From the NCBI RefSeq assembly GCF_900129545.1, contig NZ_FQWB01000004.1:351098-415097 (forward strand): a DNA stretch of 64,000 nucleotides, in the 5' to 3' direction. The DNA is from Flavobacterium fluvii. GTDB taxonomy: Bacteria > Bacteroidota > Bacteroidia > Flavobacteriales > Flavobacteriaceae. Of this stretch, positions 24,366 through 33,340 are shown in pieces (the stretch's first letter is position 1; each line of letters opens with the position of its first letter). A program made the translations under genes and the position numbers. Under the pieces are notes generated by a model. That model worked only from the letters and a program-made list of their open reading frames with translations, did not search any database and had not been told where the DNA came from.

Positions 24366-27300
24366 GATTTAGTATTTTTAATTAAATTAAATTCTATTTC
24401 TAATTCTTCGCAAGCTTGCTTGCAAACAGTTTCCAATTGGACAACCATTTGGGCTGTTTCCTCGGTAAATTGATTTGCTTTTACAGCATCCTGTATTTTT
24501 TTTGACACATCTTCCAACTCTGGACTCATGCCCATTATGGAGAAAGACGGAATGATTTTATGTACGGCAGCGCCCAATAAATCCCAATCTTTATCCTGGA
24601 CACTCTGCTTCATTGCATCGATTAATGGAGGCGTTTGTTCCATATATATTGAAATCATTTCCATCATCAATTTAGGATTGGATTTGGTTCTGATGCTTAA
24701 GTAATCCAAATTGGTGCATTTTGTTTTTATCTTTTTAGTTGAATTTTTTGTTCCTTTTGGAGTTCTCTTATTTTTTACGATACCAACAATTTTGCTGTAC
24801 AACAAACGCTCGTCAACAGGTTTTGCAATATAATCGTTCATTCCCACGGCTTTGCATTTTGCCAAATCAACCGTGGTCACATCGGCCGTCAGGGCAATAA
24901 TCGGGATATCTGAATTCATTGTGTTCCGTATGTATTCTGTGGCATCAAATCCGTTCATGACTGGCATTTGCAGATCCATTAGAACAACATCATAGGATTC
25001 GTTTTGGAGTTTTTCGATGGCAATCTTTCCGTTTTCGGCAATCTCTCTTTCAAAACCAAAATCGTCCAAAAGGGTCTTCATCAATAATTGGTTCAGCGGC
25101 ATATCCTCTACAACCAATACTTTTATGTTCCTGATTTGGGTTTCCAATGTTACAATTTCGGTTTCCAATTCGGCATCCACGTTGGTTTTCAAAAATCGCA
25201 ATACAAAACTAAAAGTACTCCCTTCTTTAATTTTGCTTTTCACGCTAACAGTGCCTCCTTGTGGTTCCACCAATTGTTTTACGATGGCCAATCCCAATCC
25301 GGTTCCACCATATAATCTTGAAGTTCCACTGGTTGCCTGCTGAAAATCGTCAAAAATAGTATCAATTTTCCCCTCGTCTATTCCTATTCCTGTATCGGCA
25401 ATGGCAAATTCAACCGTGGCACTTTCTTCATCTTCATTCAATAAAAGAACGCTTACCGTGATTTTCCCTTTTGTGGTAAATTTAATCGCGTTGCTGACCA
25501 AGTTTAAAATAATTTGATGCAAACGAACTGGGTCGCCAAGCAATACTTTTGGAATATTGGAATCATATTCCGTGACTAATTCCAAGTTTTTTTCCTGAAT
25601 TTTGGTTTCAAAAATATGCAGCATGGCCAAAATAGATGCCGATAATTTAAACGGAACCTGCTCAAATGTCATTTTTCCCGCATCTACTTTTGCCAAGTCC
25701 AGAATATCATTAATAAGAACAATCAATGCATCGCCACTCATTTTTATGGCCGATAAATATTCTTTTTGTTTGACGCTCAAATCGGTTTTCAACACCACTT
25801 TGGTAAATCCGATGATGGCATTCATGGGTGTCCGAATTTCGTGGCTCATGTTCGACAAAAATTGTTGTTTTGCTTTTACGGCATTTTCGGCAATCAATGT
25901 GGCGGCTTGGGCATTTCTTTTTTCTTCTTCGGCAATTTCAGTGGCTAGTTCCGCAAATATTCGGGCTTCTATCAATTCTGTTTCAATTCTTTTTTGGTCG
26001 GTAACATCCCTGGCGACAATCACGACACCCAATACATTTCCGTTGTCATCTTTATATACCGATCCGTTGAACAACACATCGGTCAATTTGCCGTTTACAT
26101 TTCGGAGCGTAAGCGGTGCATCGGCAACCGATCCTTTTTTAAACACTTCTTGATATACTTCACGTGCCTTTTGCTGATCCGTAAAATAATCGAAAAAGTC
26201 GGAGTCAATAAGTGCTTTCCGCGGCATTCCAACAATATTTACTGTTGCTTCATTCATGTCCATTATCTTGCCTTCGGTACTGATGGTAACCAATGGATCG
26301 AGACTGGCTTCAATTAAACTCAAAGAATATTGAGAAGCCAATTTGGCGGAATAACTAAGTGCTTCGAGTGCTTTATTTGCAATTTCACGCTTTTCTTTTT
26401 CTTTGTTTTGAAAGTCAAGTTCGATGTCGGCAATAACCAATTCATCGGCTCTTTTTATTTTTTCTTTATTTTGAAAAATAAGTTCTTTGTTGGCAATAAT
26501 TAATTCTGCCGCCCGATTTTCTTTCTCTTCATTTTGATACGCCAATTCTTCATTGGCAATGCCCAATTCATTTGCCCGTTTTTCTTTCTCTTGATTTTGA
26601 AAAGCGAGTTCTTTGTTGGCAATTTGTAAATCCAAAACCCATTTTTGTTCTGCAATGTCCCTGGCCACAATCACTACTCCTAGAATATTGCCCTTTTCAT
26701 CTTTAAAAACGGAACCGTTGAATAAAACGTCCGTCAATTTTCCATCTTTGTGTCGAATGGTAAGATGGGAATCGGCAACCGAGCCTTTTTCGAACACTTC
26801 TTGATATACTTCCCTTGCACTTTGTTGCTCGGTAAAATAATCGAAGAAATCTGACCCTATCAGTTGTTCGCGAGGTACACCTGTTATGTTTACCGTTGCC
26901 TGGTTCATGTCCATTATTTTCCCTTTGACACTAATGGTAACCAATGGATCAAGACTGGCTTCAATAAGACTCAAAGCATATTGGGAAGCTATTTTTTGGT
27001 CGGAAGTGTAGGTTTCCAACTTGTTGTTTATTTCTGTTTTGTTTTTTATGATAAGAATTACCAGAATAAAGATAATCACTAGAAAAACAAGCAGTAAAAA
27101 AAAGAGTAGTCCAGAAAATTGATTGCTGTTTTCATTTTCCGCTTTTCTTAGCTTCAGTATCTTTAGCTCTTCTTTATTGATACTGGCAATGGAATTTCTG
27201 ATTTTATCCGTAAGCACTTTTCCTTGTTCAATAATTGCTGATTTTTCTAAATCACCCAGTTCATTTTGTCGCTGTTTTTCAATATATTTTTTTGTAAACA

Positions 27301-27658
27301 CTATTCTTTCCTCTGACACTTTTTTCAATGCAGCCACCTGCATCTGATGATTTGGAGAGTCGTTTGTTAGCGAAATCAAGGTGTCTACATCATTGCGAAT
27401 ATTGGTTTGTCCAACAGCAAATGGTTCCAGAAAACTTTCATCCCTGGACAATAAAAACCCCCTAAATCCTGTTTCCACGTTTATGGCGTCCAATAAAACA
27501 TCTTGACTCTTGCTGATGACTTTCTGGGCGTGCATCATTCTTTCCCTGGAAGCTGTCTCTTTTTGGCTGTTGGTATAAAACACCCATAAAACCGTGGTCA
27601 GTATAATAACTGAAAGAATATAAAAAAGAGTTGTTTTTTTTCCTAAAATGAATTTCAT
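24362..27658 (-). CDS. Hybrid histidine kinase: CHASE3, two PAS, DHp/ATPase, receiver and HPt
   Basis: The 1098-residue inner-membrane kinase has a first membrane helix (about 9-28), a CHASE3-like sensor (about 30-180, INVETGFRGFLLSRDESFLEPF in pieces), and a second helix (183-206). Two nearly identical PAS domains (about 226-338 and 443-555) are separated by four 21-residue coiled-coil repeats (340-423). DHp has SHEIRTPMNAIIGF (His606). The ATPase shows NLVSNAIKF, DTGIGID and GGTGLGLAI. The receiver has LMDLQMPVMNG (Asp895), and the HPt has AAVHKIIPSFSIMG (His1033). It is followed by the response regulator (4-bp overlap) and preceded by the AraC gene (16-bp gap). Confidence 0.93.
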   Translation of the reverse strand: MKFILGKKTTLFYILSVIILTTVLWVFYTNSQKETASRERMMHAQKVISKSQDVLLDAINVETGFRGFLLSRDESFLEPFAVGQTNIRNDVDTLISLTNDSPNHQMQVAALKKVSEERIVFTKKYIEKQRQNELGDLEKSAIIEQGKVLTDKIRNSIASINKEELKILKLRKAENENSNQFSGLLFFLLLVFLVIIFILVILIIKNKTEINNKLETYTSDQKIASQYALSLIEASLDPLVTISVKGKIMDMNQATVNITGVPREQLIGSDFFDYFTEQQSAREVYQEVFEKGSVADSHLTIRHKDGKLTDVLFNGSVFKDEKGNILGVVIVARDIAEQKWVLDLQIANKELAFQNQEKEKRANELGIANEELAYQNEEKENRAAELIIANKELIFQNKEKIKRADELVIADIELDFQNKEKEKREIANKALEALSYSAKLASQYSLSLIEASLDPLVTISTEGKIMDMNEATVNIVGMPRKALIDSDFFDYFTDQQKAREVYQEVFKKGSVADAPLTLRNVNGKLTDVLFNGSVYKDDNGNVLGVVIVARDVTDQKRIETELIEARIFAELATEIAEEEKRNAQAATLIAENAVKAKQQFLSNMSHEIRTPMNAIIGFTKVVLKTDLSVKQKEYLSAIKMSGDALIVLINDILDLAKVDAGKMTFEQVPFKLSASILAMLHIFETKIQEKNLELVTEYDSNIPKVLLGDPVRLHQIILNLVSNAIKFTTKGKITVSVLLLNEDEESATVEFAIADTGIGIDEGKIDTIFDDFQQATSGTSRLYGGTGLGLAIVKQLVEPQGGTVSVKSKIKEGSTFSFVLRFLKTNVDAELETEIVTLETQIRNIKVLVVEDMPLNQLLMKTLLDDFGFEREIAENGKIAIEKLQNESYDVVLMDLQMPVMNGFDATEYIRNTMNSDIPIIALTADVTTVDLAKCKAVGMNDYIAKPVDERLLYSKIVGIVKNKRTPKGTKNSTKKIKTKCTNLDYLSIRTKSNPKLMMEMISIYMEQTPPLIDAMKQSVQDKDWDLLGAAVHKIIPSFSIMGMSPELEDVSKKIQDAVKANQFTEETAQMVVQLETVCKQACEELEIEFNLIKNTKS

Positions 27659-27674
27659 ACTACTTTTGCAAAAA

Positions 27675-28256
27675 TTAATCTTTACTTTTTAAATTGCCAA
27701 TTTCTTCCAACGGACTGCGTCTCTTATCTTTCATTTGTTTGAAATGGGACGGCGAAAGACCTGTCACTTTCTTGAACTGGCTCGACAAATGTGCCACACT
27801 GCTGTAACCCATTTTCCAAGCAATTTCAGTGATATTGTGTTCTCCGTAAATAATTAATTCTTTGATGCGCTCCGTTTTATGTGAAATTATGAAATGCTCG
27901 ATGGTCGTTCCTTGCACTTCCGAAAACAAATTCGACAAATACGTATAGTCGTGATTCATTTTTTCGCTTAAATAATCCGAAAAATTGACCTTGATTATTT
28001 CGTCGGAATGGTGTACCATTTCGATAATTACATTCTTGATTTTTTCAATCAGCATCGCTTTTTTGTCGTCCATCAATTCGAGTCCCGAATGAAGCAAATT
28101 GGCTTTTAACACCTCTCGTTTCGCCATCGATATGGTTTCCATTATCTCGACTTCGCCTAAATCAACAACGATAAAGTGCAGGCCAAGGTTTCTTAGCTCC
28201 TGTTTTACAGCCATTTTGCAACGGTTGCTGACCATATATTTGATGTATAATTTCAA
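27675..28256 (-). CDS. AraC-family transcriptional regulator
   Basis: The 193-residue protein has an N-terminal region of about 85 residues (MKLYIKYMVSNRCKM, FIVVDLGEVEIME) that matches no standard cupin. A C-terminal AraC/XylS double helix-turn-helix follows (TIEHFIISHKTERIKEL, ITEIAWKMGYSSVAHLSSQF and KKVTGLSPSHFKQ). It probably binds the island palindrome: copy h lies 55 bp upstream of its own ATG. It heads an operon with the hybrid kinase and the response regulator, and no DNA-binding protein other than this is seen in the island. Confidence 0.9.
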   Translation of the reverse strand: MKLYIKYMVSNRCKMAVKQELRNLGLHFIVVDLGEVEIMETISMAKREVLKANLLHSGLELMDDKKAMLIEKIKNVIIEMVHHSDEIIKVNFSDYLSEKMNHDYTYLSNLFSEVQGTTIEHFIISHKTERIKELIIYGEHNITEIAWKMGYSSVAHLSSQFKKVTGLSPSHFKQMKDKRRSPLEEIGNLKSKD

Positions 28257-28311
28257 GTTATTCTATTTTTAAAAAGTTTATGTAAAAGTCGAACGATTCG
28301 CTTTGGAAAGA

Positions 28312-28346
28312 CTTATATAACTTTGGAATAAAGTTGTATAATTCAC
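28312..28346 (-). promoter_or_regulatory. Island palindrome copy h (AraC operon, autoregulatory site)
   Basis: The element has CTTATATAACTT, 7 nt, AAGTTGTATAATTCAC. A TTTTA/CTTTT stretch lies about 24 nt from its edge (28284-28288). It is 55 bp before the AraC ATG. The rest of the roughly 310-bp gap up to 28565 is AT-rich without a recognisable gene. Confidence 0.75.
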
Positions 28347-28565
28347 ACATTGTCACTTTGGGATAGTGATTTTTAAATATGGAATTTATACTAATGATGG
28401 AAGTTGAAAATGAAGGTTATTTTATAACACCTAAATCCAATAAGGCTCTTTTTTTTTGTAAGATACGAATAAAGCACGACAATGTAATTATGTCATTGAC
28501 TATAAAAAACTTAATGAATAAAAAATTGTCTTTTTATAACCAATAACACATTAAAAAAAATGGAA

Positions 28566-29039
28566 TTATTTTTTCAGGAAAGTATCTGTCCATTCGGTCG
28601 TTTTCAAGGAAGAAACCTTGTTTTCTGCATTGAGTGTCACTCGAAGTTCTTTATTGGCATTGGAACGCTCGTATAAAGCTTTATATCGAAACAGGGTTTC
28701 GTTTCCCGGACTGATTCTATACACTTCCATCAATTTGAGATCGACAAAACTGCCGTATCTCTCCCTAAATTTCAAACATACTTTCGAATGTTTTTCCAAA
28801 GTCGTATTTTGAATTACCGATGGTGTCGCCTCGCTTTCTTTAAAAGGAATAAATTTGGACGTATTGCAAATCATTAAAAGTCTTTTTCCCAAATCATAGG
28901 CTCTTTTCTTTTGATCGGCACCGACTTCTGCAAGAGGCACTTTTGCATATTCAACCACGACAGGCTTTACAACCACCTGTTTTGGTTTACAACCTATCAA
29001 CAAAATAAAAAAACACAAAACAAGAACCTTATTTTTCAT
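28566..29039 (-). CDS. Lipoprotein of unknown function
   Basis: The ATG at 29039 (MKNKVLVLCFFILLIGC) gives a clean lipoprotein signal (lipobox LIGC, Cys17); the frame opens seven codons earlier at 29060. The 157-residue protein then shows VVVKPVVVEYAKVPLAEVGA, a middle that resembles a small alpha/beta domain, and ELRVTLNAENKVSSLKTTEWTD near the end. The strand pattern at the end recalls NTF2-like or DUF3887-like folds, but this is only a resemblance. It stands alone. Confidence 0.65.
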   Translation of the reverse strand: MKNKVLVLCFFILLIGCKPKQVVVKPVVVEYAKVPLAEVGADQKKRAYDLGKRLLMICNTSKFIPFKESEATPSVIQNTTLEKHSKVCLKFRERYGSFVDLKLMEVYRISPGNETLFRYKALYERSNANKELRVTLNAENKVSSLKTTEWTDTFLKK

Positions 29040-29060
29040 GACAGACCGTTTTAATTTCAA

Positions 29061-29374
29061 AGAGAATTGGAATTATAAAAAAACTAACTCCAAACACTTA
29101 TGACTATTAGTAACGGTCAACTTCCGATTAAAGTATAAAATTCAGGATGGATTTATACAGCTTGTTTTTCCTTGATAAACGCAGAAGATTTTTTTCACCG
29201 CAGATTTGAAGATTTCTTTTGACTGTATAGAAAATAATTTGCGTAAATTCTGTTGAAAGCGGCTAATTCACAATAAAAACTCACATTAAAATCTGCGCCC
29301 CGAGCGAGAGCGAATAGGCGAAGCAATCTGCGACCATTTTTTTGAATTATGCGCTTACCCTGTTCCGCTTTCCA
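29061..29374. other. Intergenic region with REP-like element
   Basis: No coding sequence is supported. The region holds phrases such as CACCGCAGATTT and ATCTGCG, common in intergenic repeats of this group, plus the GC-rich REP-like element at 29288-29333. Confidence 0.45.
29288..29333. repeat. REP-like dispersed element, copy 2
   Basis: The segment reads CCCGAGCGAGAGCGAA then TAGGCGAAGC, flanked by ATCTGCG words. Its reverse complement matches the copy at 2471-2520 across GCTTCGCC, TTCGCT and CGCTCGGG. Confidence 0.55.
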
Positions 29375-31645
29375 TTAAAGTTTTACAATTAAAATGGTTG
29401 GCGTATTGTTGAGCCAAACACTTTGGGCATCAACCTGTTTTTTCCAACTGTCCAGACTGATGATGACTAGATCCTGTTGCGCCAACAACTCTTTTCCAAT
29501 CACTCGCTCGTTTGTCAACATAATATGATTGGGAGCCACTTGCTCGATGGAGCGAATGTTTTCCTGGATAACCGTGTTGTTTTTTACCTCGTCCAAAGCA
29601 TTCGAAATCACAATTTGGGAACCATTGTTATGAATGAGTTTTTGTGCATATTCCAGCAGGAAAGCATCTTCTTTGCTGTATATCGGGATGAACACGTTTT
29701 CGATTTGTTCCAATCCTTTATCCACAATAATTCCAACCGACATTTTGCTGTTGGCTATAATCTGGCGGGTGTTTTCATCAAATGGGGAATTTTTAAACAA
29801 GCCTTCTTTACCGGTTATCTTGTCGATAAATCGATCTGGATTCATGATACTGGTGGTAAAACCCAAGACTTTTCCAAGCAAGCTTCCTTCAAATATGGAT
29901 TGTCCCAAACCGACCAACAATAAATCATATTCTCCTTGGTTGGCCGTGTCAATCAAATCGGAATTGACGTCATTGGACACTTTAAACAAGGTATAAACTT
30001 TTTGATTCAATGTTTCGGATTCGTTTATGATGGGCAGGAAAGTTTCCTTTTCATGGTCCTTTACATCAAAAGTATGCAACTCGGAACTCCTGCTCAAATG
30101 CATGGCAGTCACAATGGTGTTCTCCGTTTGTTTTTTGACCAAACTATTGGCCACCTTAAGCAATGTTTTTCCTTTCTCGGCGGAATCAAATGAAAGCAGC
30201 ACCTTGTATTTGCTTTTGTCTCCAATGGTTTCAGGCACAAAAGTTGTTTTCGTTTTAAAAATATAATTGATTAAATCCAATGCCGGTCCCGTCATGAAAG
30301 TGGTAACCAAAGCCATTATGACCATCATCGTAAAAATCTCGGCCGACAATACGCCCAAATCATACCCAATGTTCAGCACCACCAATTCCATAAGTCCCCT
30401 GGTGTTCATCAAGGCGCCGATGGAAAGACTGTCTTTCCAATTATGCCCCACAAATTTTGCGGCCAAGGCACTCCCAAAAAACTTGCCGCCCACACCCACC
30501 AATATAATCACACCCGTTATTTGCCATAAATAAGCATCGTCAATCAATCCGATTTGGGTTCGCAAACCTGTAAACACAAAAAACAAAGGAAGCAAAAGGA
30601 TAATGGAAACATCTTCCACTTTTTCGATGAACATAGTCCTGAATTTCGTGTTTTCAGGCATTATCGCTCCCGCCATAAAAGCACCAAACAAGGCGTGAAT
30701 CCCAATTAACTCGGAAGCATAGGCAGAAAACAACAAGGTCAAAAAGAAGATGGCAACGATGGGTTTGTTCAAACTTTCTTTGGTACGATTGATGTCCGCC
30801 ACTCGTTTCAGGAATGGCCGAACCACTTTCAGCATCAGCAAGACGTACAAAAGTGCCAACCCAATAACATACAAGGAACTGGTAAACGAACCTGCTTTTA
30901 CAATGGCAATAACTGCAGCCAAAATACACCAAGCCGTAACATCATCGGCGGCGGCGCAAGTAATCACTATGGTTCCCAATTTTGTTTTATGAATGTTCCT
31001 TTCCTGGACAATCCTGGCCAATACAGGAAAAGCCGTAATGCTCATGGAAATCCCCAGAAACAAACCAAAAGAAGTAAATTCAACTCCTGCCGGAGCAAAT
31101 GATTTATAGATATAAAAAGCCAAACCCATTCCCAAAGCAAACGGAATAATGATACTGGCGTGACTAATAACCACGGCATCGTGGGCTTTATTTCGCAATG
31201 CTTTTAAATCCAATTCCATCCCGATGACGAACATGAAAAGAATCAATCCAATTTGGCTCAAGAATTGCAAATTGCCCAAGGACTCTTTCGGGAAAAGCAT
31301 TCCTGAAAATTCAGGAAAAAACATTCCCAGCAACGAAGGCCCCAAAACGATTCCCGCAATGATTTCACCCACAACCGAAGGCTGGCCTATTTTCTTGAAA
31401 ACCCATCCAAAAAAACGGGCTACCAGGATTATCGTTATGACTTGCACCAAAAGTATGGACAATGGACTTTGCAAATTATGCATCATCGAGGCAACAAAAT
31501 CGGCCCAATGACCATTTGCTTTTGTATTGGAAACAATGTTTTGTCCTTCTTCCAATTTTTTTCCATTGATAATTATGGCATAGATTAAAGACGAAAATCC
31601 GCCTATAATCAATATATAAAACAATGAACTTTTAAAATTTTTCAT
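29375..31645 (-). CDS. CPA2-type cation/proton antiporter with C-terminal Usp-like domain
   Basis: The frame opens at 31744, but the ATG at 31645 (MKNFKSSLFYILIIGG) is the natural start, giving 756 residues. A first helix lies at about 7-26, then about 12 helices at 60-460 form a Na+/H+ exchanger domain (RFFGWVFKKIGQPSVVGEI in pieces, GPSLLGMFFPE, CAAADDVTAWCILA, HALFGAFMAGAIMP, MNTRGLMELVVLNIG). The ADDV and NTRG motifs fit the CPA2 fold. The C-terminal 270 residues are soluble and alpha/beta, like a universal-stress-protein pair. It probably exports Na+ or K+ in exchange for protons. Confidence 0.9.
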   Translation of the reverse strand: MKNFKSSLFYILIIGGFSSLIYAIIINGKKLEEGQNIVSNTKANGHWADFVASMMHNLQSPLSILLVQVITIILVARFFGWVFKKIGQPSVVGEIIAGIVLGPSLLGMFFPEFSGMLFPKESLGNLQFLSQIGLILFMFVIGMELDLKALRNKAHDAVVISHASIIIPFALGMGLAFYIYKSFAPAGVEFTSFGLFLGISMSITAFPVLARIVQERNIHKTKLGTIVITCAAADDVTAWCILAAVIAIVKAGSFTSSLYVIGLALLYVLLMLKVVRPFLKRVADINRTKESLNKPIVAIFFLTLLFSAYASELIGIHALFGAFMAGAIMPENTKFRTMFIEKVEDVSIILLLPLFFVFTGLRTQIGLIDDAYLWQITGVIILVGVGGKFFGSALAAKFVGHNWKDSLSIGALMNTRGLMELVVLNIGYDLGVLSAEIFTMMVIMALVTTFMTGPALDLINYIFKTKTTFVPETIGDKSKYKVLLSFDSAEKGKTLLKVANSLVKKQTENTIVTAMHLSRSSELHTFDVKDHEKETFLPIINESETLNQKVYTLFKVSNDVNSDLIDTANQGEYDLLLVGLGQSIFEGSLLGKVLGFTTSIMNPDRFIDKITGKEGLFKNSPFDENTRQIIANSKMSVGIIVDKGLEQIENVFIPIYSKEDAFLLEYAQKLIHNNGSQIVISNALDEVKNNTVIQENIRSIEQVAPNHIMLTNERVIGKELLAQQDLVIISLDSWKKQVDAQSVWLNNTPTILIVKL

Positions 31646-31805
31646 ACTTCTTGAATTTCTATTAACAATAATTGGATACAAATATGAAAAGTGTTTGGAT
31701 AGAAAAAAAGCAAATACCCCATCCTTTTTCGGGTATTGTAACAAGAAGGAAAAACTTTGTAATAACCTGAATTCGATTATTCAGCAATTTGTCATTCATT
31801 GGATA

Positions 31806-31890
31806 TCCTGCAAGGTTTTTTTTCAACCTTGTAGGTCTGAATACTATTAATAAGACACCTACAAGGTCTCAAAAAAGACCTTGCAGGAAC
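31806..31890. repeat. Compound palindrome, possible small mobile repeat or terminator
   Basis: Two hairpins face each other. TCCTGCAAGGTTTT...AACCTTGTAGGTCT (31806-31838) is matched by an inverted copy, ACACCTACAAGGTCT...AGACCTTGCAGGAAC (31855-31890). The words CCTGCAAGG and CCTTGTAGGT are typical of intergenic dispersed palindromes in Bacteroidota. It lies 25 bp past the stop of the LytTR gene and could end its transcript. Confidence 0.65.
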
Positions 31891-31914
31891 TTAAAACTAA
31901 TCTAGGTTAACAAG

Positions 31915-32634
31915 TTAAAAAGCGACCCGTTTCATAAAGACAGAACGGTAGGTTTCACTCAACAATACTCGAATGAAACTTCCGTTTTTATCGGTTTGTT
32001 TCAACGTAATTTCGTTGTGCGTATAATGTTTGACTTGGGGAATGGCGATGACTTCTTTCTTGTTTACCCTGCAAAATTGGATTTCGGGAATTTGTTGCAG
32101 CAAGGTTTCGAAATTAATATTTTTCAAAACCAGCACACTTCCATCTGTTAAAAGTGCTTCTTTATCCCTGCTGTCCTGTTCCGCAGATTTAATTTGCACC
32201 AATTGATTGATGTAAACGATTCCTTTTCCTTTATCGGTATTCAACGTAATAAACGAGGCGTTTTGAATCGTGTTTTTATGTCTTTCCAAGGCTTTGAGAA
32301 CCGCTTTGTGCAATCGCTCTTTGGTTACGGGTTTGGTGATATAATCCACGGCATCGATGTTAAAAGCTTCCGAGGCATATTCTTTATAAGCCGTGGTAAA
32401 AACAACCAGTTTGTTCTGCAATCGGCTGGCCAGTGTCAATCCATCCATTCCGGGCATTTCGATATCGGTGATGCACAAATCAAAATCTATCGAACTGGTT
32501 TTTTCGAACAACTTTTCAGGGGAATTGAATACTTTGACTATTTCCAGCTCCGGGATTTGTTCGCAAAGCATTTTCAAATAAGTCAAGCCGTGCAATTCAT
32601 CATCCAGCAGTATGCATCTGAGTTTTGTAGTCAA
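31915..32634 (-). CDS. LytTR-family response regulator
   Basis: The 239-residue protein has a receiver at about 1-115 (CILLDDELHG, phosphoacceptor Asp in CITDIEMPGMDGL, VVFTTAYKEYA, KPVTKERL). A LytTR DNA-binding domain follows at about 140-239 (INQLVQIKSAEQ, VLVLKNINFETLLQQI, FCRVNKKEVIAI). Its start overlaps the kinase gene by 35 bp, so the two form a coupled pair. Targets cannot be read from the window. Confidence 0.92.
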   Translation of the reverse strand: MTTKLRCILLDDELHGLTYLKMLCEQIPELEIVKVFNSPEKLFEKTSSIDFDLCITDIEMPGMDGLTLASRLQNKLVVFTTAYKEYASEAFNIDAVDYITKPVTKERLHKAVLKALERHKNTIQNASFITLNTDKGKGIVYINQLVQIKSAEQDSRDKEALLTDGSVLVLKNINFETLLQQIPEIQFCRVNKKEVIAIPQVKHYTHNEITLKQTDKNGSFIRVLLSETYRSVFMKRVAF

Positions 32635-33340
32635 GGAGATTGATTTTTAGTTGAGCGGTATAGACGTTGTTTTCAACTATTCTGTCCAGTTGAAATTGGT
32701 TTTTGTAAATAACTTTGAGGCGTTGTTCCAAGGTTGCCGTTCCCAATCCGCTTCGTCCTTTTTTCATGGCTTTTTTATCCGACACTTTATTGGAAACCGT
32801 CAGCATGAAACAATTGTTCTTCACTTCAAAAAGTACGGTGATAAAAGCATCCGGACTCACTAAATCGGCGTGTTTGAATGCGTTTTCAATTAAATCGATA
32901 GACAACATCGGAGCCAACAGGGCTTCTTCATACAGCTTTTCGGTTTCGCTGATTTTGGTTTTCACGTTCAATTCAAAAAGCGGACTTATTTTAATTTTAT
33001 GTATTTCGATGAGATTTAGCGCAAATGCGATTTCTTCTTTGGGCGAAACCCATTTTTGTTGGCTGTCATACAAAATATAGTCCAAAACATTGGCCAATTT
33101 ATCCAACGCAAAATAGGTTTGATAAGCGTGCGATTGCACCGAATTGAGAATGTTTTTGAAAAGATGGGGATTCAGCCTTGACTCCAAGGTGTCCAGTTTT
33201 ATACCATCCACTTTCATTTCAAGAGCAGTGTATTTTTCGAGCAGTTCTTTTTTGGTTCTTTCGGATTGCCATAAACGCCATGACAGGAATCCCAAGACCA
33301 ATAGTAACACAACCAAAACCAGGGCATACGCTTCAATCAT
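32600..33340 (-). CDS. LytS-type sensor histidine kinase
   Basis: The 246-residue protein has one N-terminal membrane helix (about 5-22: YALVLVVLLLVLGFLSW) and a His_kinase domain. The phosphoacceptor His is in SRLNPHLFKNILNSVQSH. The ATP-binding region has the N-box DLIENAFKHADL and a G-type GRSGLGTATLEQRL. It lacks a separate sensor domain, so it probably detects a signal through its membrane segment or a partner. It works with the LytTR regulator that overlaps it. Confidence 0.9.
   Translation of the reverse strand: MIEAYALVLVVLLLVLGFLSWRLWQSERTKKELLEKYTALEMKVDGIKLDTLESRLNPHLFKNILNSVQSHAYQTYFALDKLANVLDYILYDSQQKWVSPKEEIAFALNLIEIHKIKISPLFELNVKTKISETEKLYEEALLAPMLSIDLIENAFKHADLVSPDAFITVLFEVKNNCFMLTVSNKVSDKKAMKKGRSGLGTATLEQRLKVIYKNQFQLDRIVENNVYTAQLKINLLDYKTQMHTAG

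Noticed and set aside
29264..29270. An ATTCAC word in the gap before the antiporter gene end
   Set aside because: No palindromic arms flank it, and no gene starts at a suitable distance on either strand.
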